From the NCBI GenBank assembly GCA_013791855.1, contig VMTA01000004.1:1-64000 (forward strand): DNA of 64,000 nt, written 5' to 3'. Made by a program: the position numbers and the translations under genes. Position 1 is the stretch's first letter. Every line of letters begins with the position of its first letter. The stretch comes from Sideroxydans sp. (lineage in GTDB: Bacteria; Pseudomonadota; Gammaproteobacteria; Burkholderiales; Gallionellaceae). Under the pieces are notes generated by a model, which was not told where the DNA came from, ran no database searches, and saw only the letters and a program-made list of their open reading frames with translations. This document shows positions 25,519-32,866 of the stretch, in pieces.

Positions 25519-26286
25519 ATGAACACCGAAATATTCCGCAGTTCCTGGCTCGCAATCATTCCTCTGGCACTTTCGCTCGCCATGCCGGCGCATGCGGGCG
25601 AGGTGCGCGTCGCGGTCGCGTCCAACTTCACGGCACCGATGGAGCGCATCGTGCCCATGTTTGAGCAGGCGACCGGACACAAGGCCAAAGTCAGTTATGG
25701 TTCCACCGGCAAGTTCTATGCACAGATCGGGAACGGTGCCCCCTACGATGTGTTTCTGGCAGCGGATGATGAGACGCCCAAGAAACTGGTGCAGAAGGGA
25801 ACGGCCGTCGGCCAGTCGCGTTTCGTCTACGCCCTCGGCAAGCTGGTGCTGTGGAGTGTGCAGCCGGACATCGTGGACGACAATGCGCAGGTGCTGAACA
25901 AGGGCAACTTCAACAAGCTGTCCATCGCCAATCCACGCTTGGCTCCCTATGGCGTGGCGGCGAAAGAGACGCTGACCAAGCTGACGATGTGGAACGCCAT
26001 GCAGCGCAAACTGGTGCAGGGCGAGAACATCACGCAGGCCTACCAGTTCATCGCCAGCGAGAATGCCGATCTGGGATTCATCGCACTGTCGCAGATCATG
26101 CGCGACGGCAAGATCAGTCAGGGCTCGTGGTGGATCGTGCCGCCGACCATGTATTCACCCATCAAACAAAGCGCAGTGCAATTGACCGATGCGCAGGATG
26201 CCGAAGCGGCGCAAGCCCTGCTGACTTTCCTGCGCGGCAAACAGGCCGCCGCCATCATTCGCAGCTATGGCTACGAACTGCCCTGA
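25519..26286 (+). CDS. modA: Molybdate ABC transporter substrate-binding protein
   Basis: 255 aa from the ATG at 25519, chosen because GGAG lies 7 nt upstream. Signal peptide about residues 1-26 (LALSLAMPAHA). The family pattern GEVRVAVASNFTAPMERI and YGSTGKFYAQIGNGAPYDVFLAADDE is the oxyanion-binding signature of ModA. It binds molybdate/tungstate in the periplasm and passes it to ModBC. Nitrogenase needs the molybdenum for FeMo-cofactor. modB follows after 6 bp. Confidence 0.95.
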   Translation: MNTEIFRSSWLAIIPLALSLAMPAHAGEVRVAVASNFTAPMERIVPMFEQATGHKAKVSYGSTGKFYAQIGNGAPYDVFLAADDETPKKLVQKGTAVGQSRFVYALGKLVLWSVQPDIVDDNAQVLNKGNFNKLSIANPRLAPYGVAAKETLTKLTMWNAMQRKLVQGENITQAYQFIASENADLGFIALSQIMRDGKISQGSWWIVPPTMYSPIKQSAVQLTDAQDAEAAQALLTFLRGKQAAAIIRSYGYELP

Positions 26287-26292
26287 GCCTCC

Positions 26293-26979
26293 ATGTCCAT
26301 CCTGACTCCCGATGACCTGCAAGCCGTCTGGCTCACGCTCAAACTGGCGAGCGTGAGCACGGTGTTGCTGTTGTGCATCGCCACGCCTTTGGCTTGGTGG
26401 CTCGCACACAGTACGCGCTGGTACAAAGGTCTGGTGGCGGCATGCGTGGCCTTGCCGCTGGTTGTGCCGCCTACGGTGCTGGGTTTTTATCTGCTGTTGC
26501 TGATGGGGCCGCAGGGCATGGTGGGCGAGTTCACGCGCTGGCTCGGCATCGGCGCGTTGCCGTTCACCTTCGCCGGTCTGGTCATCGGCTCCATCGTGTT
26601 CTCGCTACCGTTCGCCGTGCAGCCGATCCAGAACGCGTTTGAAGCGATGGGCAAGCGCCCGCTGGAAGTTGCCGCCACTTTGCGCGCATCACCGTGGGAC
26701 AGATTCCTTAGCGTCGCGCTGCCTCTGGCACGCCCCGGTTTCCTCACCGCGATCATCCTGGCTTTCGCGCACACCGTCGGCGAGTTCGGCGTGGTGCTGA
26801 TGTTGGGCGGCAGCATCCCCGGCGAAACGGAAGTGTTGTCGGTCGCCATCTACACCCACGTCGAAGCGATGGAATACAGCGAAGCGCACTGGTTGGCGGG
26901 CGGCATGGTGCTGTTCTCCTTCCTCGTACTGCTCGGTCTGTATCGCGTCGGCGGTAATTGGGCGAAGGGGGCGCGATGA
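26293..26979 (+). CDS. modB: Molybdate ABC transporter permease
   Basis: 228 aa with about five transmembrane helices and the binding-protein-dependent transport loop ([33 protein letters not shown], about residues 118-150), which contacts ModC. Length matches ModB. modC starts within the stop codon of modB (ATGA overlap), so the permease and ATPase are translationally coupled. Confidence 0.95.
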   Translation: MSILTPDDLQAVWLTLKLASVSTVLLLCIATPLAWWLAHSTRWYKGLVAACVALPLVVPPTVLGFYLLLLMGPQGMVGEFTRWLGIGALPFTFAGLVIGSIVFSLPFAVQPIQNAFEAMGKRPLEVAATLRASPWDRFLSVALPLARPGFLTAIILAFAHTVGEFGVVLMLGGSIPGETEVLSVAIYTHVEAMEYSEAHWLAGGMVLFSFLVLLGLYRVGGNWAKGAR

Positions 26980-28049
26980 GCGGCATCCGTGCACAGTTCA
27001 GATTGCAGCGCGACAGCTTCGCGCTCGACGCGGAATTCGAAGCGCCCATGCGTGGCGTCACGGCGATATTCGGACATTCCGGCTCGGGCAAGACCACGCT
27101 GCTGCGCTGCATCGCGGGGCTGGAGCGCGCGCCGGGCGTGCTGCATGTGAACGACAACGTATGGCAGGACGAAAAGACATTCGAGCCGGTGCACAAGCGC
27201 GCACTGGCTTATGTGTTCCAGGAAGCCAGCCTGTTCCCGCATCTGTCGGTGCGCGCCAATCTGGAATATGGCTACCAGCGCATCACGGCCGCGCAACGCA
27301 AAGTGAAGCCTGAGCAGGTCATCGAGTGGCTGGGCCTGTCGCATCTGGTGGATAGGCGCGATGTGCACAGTCTTTCCGGCGGCGAACGCCAGCGCGTCGC
27401 CATCGGTCGCGCCTTGCTGGTCAGTCCCGACATCCTGCTGATGGACGAACCATTGTCCGCACTCGACACGCGCAGCAAGCAGGAGATATTGCCTTACCTC
27501 GAACGTCTGCACCGCGAGCTGGATATACCTGTGCTGTATGTGAGCCACGCGATGGATGAGGTCACACGTCTGGCCGACCATCTGGTGCTGATGGAAAAAG
27601 GCAAAGTCATCGCCAGCGGTGAACTGCACGAGACCTTGGCACGCCTCGATCTGCCCATCGCGCATTTCGACGATGCAGGCACGGTCATCGAAGCCATCGT
27701 TGCGCAGCACGACGAAAAATATCATCTGACCCGCCTCGATTTTGTCGGCGGCGAACTCTGGGTGGGCAAAGTGGATCAGCCGTTCGGCAGCGATGTGCGC
27801 GCCCGTGTGTTGGCGCGAGATGTCAGTATCGCCACGCAAGCCCCGCACGGCAGCAGCATCAACAACATCCTCAACGCGCGCATCGACGAGATTCGCGACG
27901 AAGGGCCGGACAAGGTGCTGGTGCGCATGCAGGTCGGCGCGTCGCAGATGCTGTTGTCGCGAATCACACGCCGCTCGCGCGACCATCTGGGGCTGAAGCC
28001 GGGGCTGTTCGTATGCGCACAGGTGAAGAGTGTCGCGCTGATGTCATGA
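26976..28049 (+). CDS. modC: Molybdate ABC transporter ATP-binding protein
   Basis: 357 aa from the ATG at 26976. Walker [10 protein letters not shown] (about residues 35-43), signature [16 protein letters not shown] (about 130-145), Walker [13 protein letters not shown], and a C-terminal TOBE/Mop-like domain (about 295-355: [23 protein letters not shown]) that binds molybdate and inhibits transport. It overlaps both neighbours (ATGA with modB and with the acetyltransferase). Confidence 0.95.
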   Translation: MSGIRAQFRLQRDSFALDAEFEAPMRGVTAIFGHSGSGKTTLLRCIAGLERAPGVLHVNDNVWQDEKTFEPVHKRALAYVFQEASLFPHLSVRANLEYGYQRITAAQRKVKPEQVIEWLGLSHLVDRRDVHSLSGGERQRVAIGRALLVSPDILLMDEPLSALDTRSKQEILPYLERLHRELDIPVLYVSHAMDEVTRLADHLVLMEKGKVIASGELHETLARLDLPIAHFDDAGTVIEAIVAQHDEKYHLTRLDFVGGELWVGKVDQPFGSDVRARVLARDVSIATQAPHGSSINNILNARIDEIRDEGPDKVLVRMQVGASQMLLSRITRRSRDHLGLKPGLFVCAQVKSVALMS

Positions 28050-28498
28050 ACATCGACATCGACTTCGCCACGGCGGACGACCTGCCGCAACTCGCCGACC
28101 TGCTCGCCGAGCTATTCGCGCTGGAGAGTGACTTCACTCCCGACCGCGAAAAACAATTGCGCGGCCTGCGCCTTATTCTCGACGAACCCGCCTTGGGCAG
28201 ATTGTTCGTACTACGCATTGCCGGGCAAGTGGCGGGTATGGCCAACGCGCTCATCACCGTCAGCACGGCAGAGGGCGGCAAGGTGTTGCTGCTGGAAGAT
28301 GTGATCGTTAGCCGCGCCCATCGCGGCGGTGGTTATGGTCGCAAGCTGATCGAGCATGTACTGGACTGGGCGCGCGAGCATGGCATGACCCGCGTCACCC
28401 TGCTGGCCGATCGCGACAACGCCCCTGCGCTGGATTTCTACCGCGCGCTCGGTTTCGACGGATCGAACATGACGGTGCTGCGCAAACGCCTGGATTGA
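28046..28498 (+). CDS. GNAT-family N-acetyltransferase
   Basis: 150 aa from the ATG at 28046, which overlaps the modC stop. GNAT motif A is visible as VIVSRAHRGGGYGRKLIEHVLDWAREHG (about residues 85-115), with the acetyl-CoA pyrophosphate loop HRGGGYGRK; a DNAPALDFYRALGF segment forms motif B. Substrate unknown. Coupled translation to modC suggests one operon, but a functional tie to molybdate is not known. Confidence 0.85.
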   Translation: MNIDIDFATADDLPQLADLLAELFALESDFTPDREKQLRGLRLILDEPALGRLFVLRIAGQVAGMANALITVSTAEGGKVLLLEDVIVSRAHRGGGYGRKLIEHVLDWAREHGMTRVTLLADRDNAPALDFYRALGFDGSNMTVLRKRLD

Positions 28499-28509
28499 GT
28501 GACATCGTC

Positions 28510-28525
28510 TGTAGCATTCGCGACA
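28510..28525 (+). promoter_or_regulatory. NifA upstream activator site for the LRV operon
   Basis: TGT-AGCATTCGCG-ACA, a perfect match to TGT-N10-ACA, 75 bp before the -24 element and just after the acetyltransferase stop. Confidence 0.85.
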
Positions 28526-28599
28526 AAATCGTCCGCTCCCTTTTACCTCATCATCCCTAACTCACTGTCTGCAATGGATTTGTAGCATGGCATGCGGAT

Positions 28600-28615
28600 T
28601 GGCACGGGTGTTGCA
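28600..28615 (+). promoter_or_regulatory. Sigma54 promoter of the LRV operon
   Basis: TGGCAC-GGGTG-TTGCA is a perfect -24/-12 element. It would start transcription near 28626, ahead of the ATG at 28655. Confidence 0.93.
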
Positions 28616-28654
28616 GTCATAGTGGCGATGTCTATTTTTAAAGCAGGGATCCCC

Positions 28655-29416
28655 ATGCCGGAACGCCATTCGGAGGCATCGCCGCCGGTCGCCCTTGCAG
28701 ATTGCGCGACTTGTCCGCACCGCGCGCTGTTGGCGGAAGGTCGCTGTGTGCCGGGCGACATCTGCGTGACCGCACACAGTGGGCGGCAGATTGACCGTTT
28801 TCTGCGGCGCAACAAAGAATTCGCCGAAGGCTATCTGCACGATTCCTTCTGGGAGCGGCGCGCCATCGCCGCGCAGCATGCGCCGCTGGCAGCCTTGCGC
28901 CCCTTGCCGCGCGACGAGGACGAAGTAGTGCGGCGCGTGATGGTGATGCGTCTGCCCATAGACGAGTTGGACGACTATCTGCACGACACTGACCGCGAGG
29001 TGCGCATGACGGCGGCGGACCGTCTGGCGCCGGAGAAGCTGGGCGTGTTGCAGAACGATGTGGATTATCTGGTGCGCATGCAGGTGGCCAAACGCCTGCC
29101 GCACGGCCAGTTGCCGAAGATGGCACACGACGAAGAACGCGAGGTGCGCAAGGTGGTGGCGCGCCGTCTGCCGCCGTTCGCGCTGGGGCGCATGGCGCAT
29201 GATGAAGATGTCGAAGTGCGGCGCATCGTGGCCGAACGCGTATTGCCGGACGATGCGGTGAAGATGCTGCACGACGAAGACTGGGTGGTGCGGCTGCGCG
29301 CGGCGGAGCATGCACCGCTTGAGTCTATCGCCGAACTAGTGGACGATGCCGAGCCTGACGTGCGCGCCGTGGTGCGCCAGCGATTGAACGAATACCTGAT
29401 GGGAGAAGAGAAATGA
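28655..29416 (+). CDS. LRV (leucine-rich repeat variant) 4Fe-4S protein
   Basis: 253 aa from the ATG at 28655. The N-terminal Cys pattern CATCPHRALLAEGRC...C (about residues 16-40) is the LRV Fe-S cluster site, followed by about eight tandem 24-residue LRV repeats (units such as LPKMAHDEEREVRKVVARRLP and LGRMAHDEDVEVRRIVAERVLP). This architecture was first characterised in the Azotobacter vinelandii nif-linked LRV protein. Likely a redox-responsive protein-interaction scaffold. A perfect sigma54 promoter and NifA site just upstream make it a member of the nif regulon. Confidence 0.92.
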   Translation: MPERHSEASPPVALADCATCPHRALLAEGRCVPGDICVTAHSGRQIDRFLRRNKEFAEGYLHDSFWERRAIAAQHAPLAALRPLPRDEDEVVRRVMVMRLPIDELDDYLHDTDREVRMTAADRLAPEKLGVLQNDVDYLVRMQVAKRLPHGQLPKMAHDEEREVRKVVARRLPPFALGRMAHDEDVEVRRIVAERVLPDDAVKMLHDEDWVVRLRAAEHAPLESIAELVDDAEPDVRAVVRQRLNEYLMGEEK

Positions 29417-30378
29417 CGATCATGACGCCCGACGAAACAGCGCTGCAGGAACTCGCGCGCAAGATCGAAGCGTTGTCGCCGCGCCCGCATCACGCCGGGC
29501 TAATGGAGATCGCCAACCGCATCCGTCCCGGCTGCACCTTTGAATACGCGCTGAACCGTGGCGGCTGGTATCGCCCGGGCGGCGTCATCGCGCCGAACGG
29601 CGACCGTCTCTCGGATGAACTGGAACGCTGGGCGCGCAGCGAGTTGGAAGCCTGCGACGGCGACATGGCCGACCTGGTCGAGCGCTATCTCGACAAATGT
29701 CTGCAAGTCACCCGTCATTCCGGCCGCACGCATTATTTCGTCTGCGCCTACGGCCCAGCCCCGTCAGACTTCATGCAACTGGAAGTGGAAGAACTGCAGG
29801 AAGTGCTGGACCGCGAACTGATCGATCCCGATGCGCTGCCCGAAGACATGCAGGAACTCATCGACCCCATCTCGCCGCTGCTGCTCGAAGGGCAGGCCGT
29901 GGGTTCGCCGCGTTACAAATTCCGCCGACTGCTCGACATGAAGCAAACGGTGGCACGCGTGGGCCTGGCGACCGGGCGCGACAACGGCCTGCCGCGCCTG
30001 CTCAAGGAATGGTCACACAGCAGCGCCGCCACGCGCGGCCACTTCAGCGACCACTGGGTCGTCGGCCTGCGCGAACATCTGGACCGCTATCGCAACCCCG
30101 TGGTGTCAGCCTCGCTGGTGTCGCGCCACGCGCGCGAACTCAAATCGTTCCATTGGAACGCCGAACTGTCCGGCGTCGAGATGTCTCACCAGTTGCAAGC
30201 CTTCGACCGCGCGGCAGGCTATCCCTCCGCCTGGTATTTCCATCTCGTCTCCAACACCATCACCCCGCCCGCCGTAGCCTACGCCGTGGTGCGCGATCTG
30301 GAAGCCGGCTTCAGCTATCTGCCGGACACCGAAGCAGCATTGGTGCAGGGCTGGGCAGCGGCACCGTATTCCGTTTGA
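29413..30378 (+). CDS. Unknown nif-regulon protein downstream of LRV
   Basis: 321 aa; the ATG overlaps the LRV stop (ATGA), so translation is coupled. It is soluble, Arg/Trp-rich, with no signal peptide and only three cysteines (GCTF, EACDG, DKCLQ). I recognise no domain. Distinct segments are HSGRTHYFVCAYGPAPSDFMQLEVEELQEVLD (about residues 96-127) and HSSAATRGHFSDHWVVGLREHLDRY. It is probably the partner of the LRV protein and under NifA control through the same promoter. Function unknown. Confidence 0.7.
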   Translation: MTIMTPDETALQELARKIEALSPRPHHAGLMEIANRIRPGCTFEYALNRGGWYRPGGVIAPNGDRLSDELERWARSELEACDGDMADLVERYLDKCLQVTRHSGRTHYFVCAYGPAPSDFMQLEVEELQEVLDRELIDPDALPEDMQELIDPISPLLLEGQAVGSPRYKFRRLLDMKQTVARVGLATGRDNGLPRLLKEWSHSSAATRGHFSDHWVVGLREHLDRYRNPVVSASLVSRHARELKSFHWNAELSGVEMSHQLQAFDRAAGYPSAWYFHLVSNTITPPAVAYAVVRDLEAGFSYLPDTEAALVQGWAAAPYSV

Positions 30379-30427
30379 TACCGCAGGCGGTATGATCCCG
30401 ACCTCGTAAAGAGCGAAAGGAACCGCC

Positions 30428-30994
30428 ATGCCCACCCCCGACAGATTCCGTCTGCAAGCCGACCACTCCATCTTGCTGGTGGTCGACGTGCAGGAACGCC
30501 TGAGCGCCGCAATGGATCAGGATGGATTGCAACGCGCCGTGAAGCACATCGGCATCCTGCTCGAAAGCGCGCACGCCTTGTCCGTCCCCGTCATCGTCAC
30601 CGAGCAATACGTCAAAGGCCTCGGCCCCACTGTCGCCGCAGTGAAAGAAAAGACCGGCAACGCCACCTTCTTTGAGAAGATCAGCTTCAGTTGCTGCGGC
30701 AATGCAGGCCTCTTGGCGCAACTGCGCCAGAGCGGACGCACGCAGATCGTGGTGTGCGGCATGGAGACGCACGTGTGCGTGCAACAGACCGTGCTCGACC
30801 TGCTGCAGGAAGGCTTCGTCGTGCATGTCGTGAAAGACGCCGTGATGAGCCGCGCCCCCGCCAACCGCGACACCGCTATAGAAGCCATGACCCTCGCCGG
30901 TGCCGTGCCCACCAGCACCGAGTCGGTCGTGTTTCAGTGGCTAAAGGTCGCGGGGACGGATGTGTTCAAGCAGATGTCGAAGCTGGTTAAATAA
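30428..30994 (+). CDS. Isochorismatase/nicotinamidase-family hydrolase
   Basis: 188 aa. The cysteine-hydrolase catalytic triad is visible: Asp in LLVVDVQ (about residue 19), Lys in FEKISFS (about 80) and Cys in GMETHVCVQQ (about 115), with the cis-peptide region before the Cys. Substrate cannot be read; relatives cleave amides or isochorismate. It begins 49 bp after the LRV-linked unknown gene with a GAAAGGAA Shine-Dalgarno and could be the third gene of the NifA-driven unit. Nothing else identifies a nitrogen-fixation role. Confidence 0.85.
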   Translation: MPTPDRFRLQADHSILLVVDVQERLSAAMDQDGLQRAVKHIGILLESAHALSVPVIVTEQYVKGLGPTVAAVKEKTGNATFFEKISFSCCGNAGLLAQLRQSGRTQIVVCGMETHVCVQQTVLDLLQEGFVVHVVKDAVMSRAPANRDTAIEAMTLAGAVPTSTESVVFQWLKVAGTDVFKQMSKLVK

Positions 30995-31003
30995 GCCATC
31001 AAG

Positions 31004-31069
31004 AAAATATATAGGCCAAATTTCCGCTTGGAGTGGAGCGAGGTGTCGGGCTAGGATTCGGGGCGAAAA
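31004..31069 (+). repeat. AAAATATATAGGCC repeat, copy 1
   Basis: Begins AAAATATATAGGCCAAATTT and ends TAGGATTCGGGGCGAAAA, with a variable middle. The same ends and order recur at 32764-32827. CCAA...TTGG within it forms a small inverted repeat. It lies 79 bp upstream of the CSD-DUF1294 gene. Confidence 0.75.
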
Positions 31070-31147
31070 TGAATGGGCACGAAAGAATGCTTCGATGCTC
31101 TTCCCAACAATTCTCTAGGCGCCACGTGAGCCCTTGTGGAAATCTAT

Positions 31148-31762
31148 ATGCGCTATCAGGGAAAGATACAGAACTGGAAAGACGACAAAGGCTTTGGATT
31201 CATAAAACCGAATGGAGGCGGGAATCAGGTCTTCGTTCACATCAAGTCGTTTTTGAATCGGCAGAGAAGGCCGGTCGGAGATGAACTTGTGACCTATGAA
31301 CTCAAGGTCGATGCCAAGGGTCGCGCACAAGCTGAGAATGTCGCTTTCGTCGGAGAGCGGGCACCGTCAAACACCTCAACAGAGCGGAGCAATACCGCCC
31401 TCATATTTGCCTCTGCCTTTATAGTCTTTGTGTCGGTATCTACCCTTGTCGGGAAGTTGCCGTTCGCTGTCTTATGGCTCTACCTTTTTGGCAGCACCGT
31501 TACATTCCTTGTCTATGCCTTTGATAAGTCCGCTGCCATGAATGATCGATGGCGTACTAAAGAAGATACCTTGCACCTCTTCGCGCTAGTCGGCGGTTGG
31601 CCCGGTGCTTTAGCGGCTCAAAATTTACTCCGTCACAAATCCAAGAAGCGGTCTTTTCAGATCGGTTTTTGGTTCACCGTCGTTCTCAATTGCAGTGCGC
31701 TTGCCTGGTTGTTCTCGCCATCAGGCTCCGAGGTGCTGCGTGCCCTGCTGAGTTCGGAGTGA
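31148..31762 (+). CDS. Cold-shock-domain/DUF1294 membrane protein
   Basis: 204 aa from the ATG at 31148; a GTG at 31136 is in frame but less likely. The N-terminus (about 1-65) is a cold-shock domain with the RNA-binding motifs KGFGFIKP and QVFVHIKSF. The C-terminal half (about 85-200) is a DUF1294 membrane domain with hydrophobic helices (LIFASAFIVFVSVSTLV, LWLYLFGSTVTFLVYA) and the typical KSKKRSFQIGFW end. This fusion is known in proteobacteria but its role is not established. It is the first gene of the stretch that interrupts the nif cluster. Confidence 0.85.
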   Translation: MRYQGKIQNWKDDKGFGFIKPNGGGNQVFVHIKSFLNRQRRPVGDELVTYELKVDAKGRAQAENVAFVGERAPSNTSTERSNTALIFASAFIVFVSVSTLVGKLPFAVLWLYLFGSTVTFLVYAFDKSAAMNDRWRTKEDTLHLFALVGGWPGALAAQNLLRHKSKKRSFQIGFWFTVVLNCSALAWLFSPSGSEVLRALLSSE

Positions 31763-31790
31763 GCTGTACAAATCGTATTTCAATAGCCGG

Positions 31791-32642
31791 CTAGGTTCGC
31801 ATCGACGCGACAAAGTGGGCGCGGTGGCCGACTGCGCCGAGCAGCGAGACAGCAAACTTGGGGTGTGTGCTGACCATGTCCAGAAACACATCGCGGCTGA
31901 TCGCCAACAGTTCGCACTCTGTCTTGGCGGTGGCACTGGCAAGGCGTTCCGCACGCGAGATCAGCGCCATCTCGCCGATCATCCCGCCCGGCCCAATCGA
32001 GCCCACCACATTGTTCTGAATCGCGACCTCCACCGTACCGCTCAACACCACATACATGAGCGCGCCTATCTGGCCTTCCTCGATGATGCGCTTGCCCGCC
32101 GGGTAGCGTATGCGCGCGCTGTGGTCGAACTCGTCCGCCAGATTCTTCAGCAGCTTCTTGTCGAATACCGCGGAATCTTTCAGCATCGCATCACTGCCGC
32201 TACCGCCCTGCGCATTCAATTGTGCGAGCGAATCGCGCAAGCGCGTGATCATGAAGTACATCAGCAACAGCGCGAATTCGGGCGCAGTCTGCAACGCAGC
32301 CTGAAGCTGCTCCTTATCCAACATGATGAGTCGGCAGTCCGTCTGGGTCTTTGCGGTCGCCGTGCGCGGCAAGCCGGTGATCAGCGTCATCTCGCCAAAC
32401 AACTCACCCGCACGCACCAGCCCGACTGGCGCATTGTTCGCTGACAGCTCCACCGCGCCTTCCAGTAGGTAATACATCTTGTCCTTTTGCAGCAGAAGCG
32501 AGTTGGCACGGCTGTTCTCCTCGAACAGCGTCTTGCCTGCCTTCACGTCCTTTGTTTTTCCGGCAGCCTCGAAAAACTGCAACGCGGCTTTTGCATCGTA
32601 GGTGGATTTGGAAGGGGGAATCGTAAAATCGAAATCGTTCAT
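31791..32642 (-). CDS. Protein with two cyclic-nucleotide-binding (Crp-like) domains
   Basis: 283 aa with two cNMP-binding beta-roll domains (about residues 20-135 and 150-275). Each has the phosphate-binding-cassette style GELFGEMTLITGLPRTATAKT and GGMIGEMALISRAERLASATAKT. No HTH domain follows, so it is not a DNA-binding Crp. It is probably a sensor or regulatory subunit that binds cAMP or a related ligand; the Arg that contacts the cyclic phosphate is present in the first cassette. Partner unknown. It is convergent with the CSD-DUF1294 gene. Confidence 0.85.
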   Translation of the reverse strand: MNDFDFTIPPSKSTYDAKAALQFFEAAGKTKDVKAGKTLFEENSRANSLLLQKDKMYYLLEGAVELSANNAPVGLVRAGELFGEMTLITGLPRTATAKTQTDCRLIMLDKEQLQAALQTAPEFALLLMYFMITRLRDSLAQLNAQGGSGSDAMLKDSAVFDKKLLKNLADEFDHSARIRYPAGKRIIEEGQIGALMYVVLSGTVEVAIQNNVVGSIGPGGMIGEMALISRAERLASATAKTECELLAISRDVFLDMVSTHPKFAVSLLGAVGHRAHFVASMRT

Positions 32643-32763
32643 AACTGGATGATCACCTTGAAGGAAGTTGCAGCACTGCGGCCCGCAACAAACAGATGGC
32701 GCATTATCCCCGCGGAGAGAGTGGCGTCAACACGAGAGGAGGCGGGCTTCGATCTCGCTAGAA

Positions 32764-32827
32764 AAAATATATAGGCCAAATTTCTGCTTGGTGCTGGGAG
32801 TGGGGACGGATAGGATTCGGGGCGCAA
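32764..32827 (+). repeat. AAAATATATAGGCC repeat, copy 2
   Basis: Shares AAAATATATAGGCCAAATTT and TAGGATTCGGGGCG with copy 1 (31004), in the same orientation, with a divergent middle. It sits 40 bp before the HEPN gene. Confidence 0.75.
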
Positions 32828-32866
32828 ACGGATTTCCCCGTTTAATTATTGAATAGGAAAGAAATC

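Noticed and set aside
28001-28060. A separate short ORF starting at 28013 before the acetyltransferase
   Set aside because: Starts inside modC; the ATG at 28046 with ATGA coupling gives the normal GNAT start.
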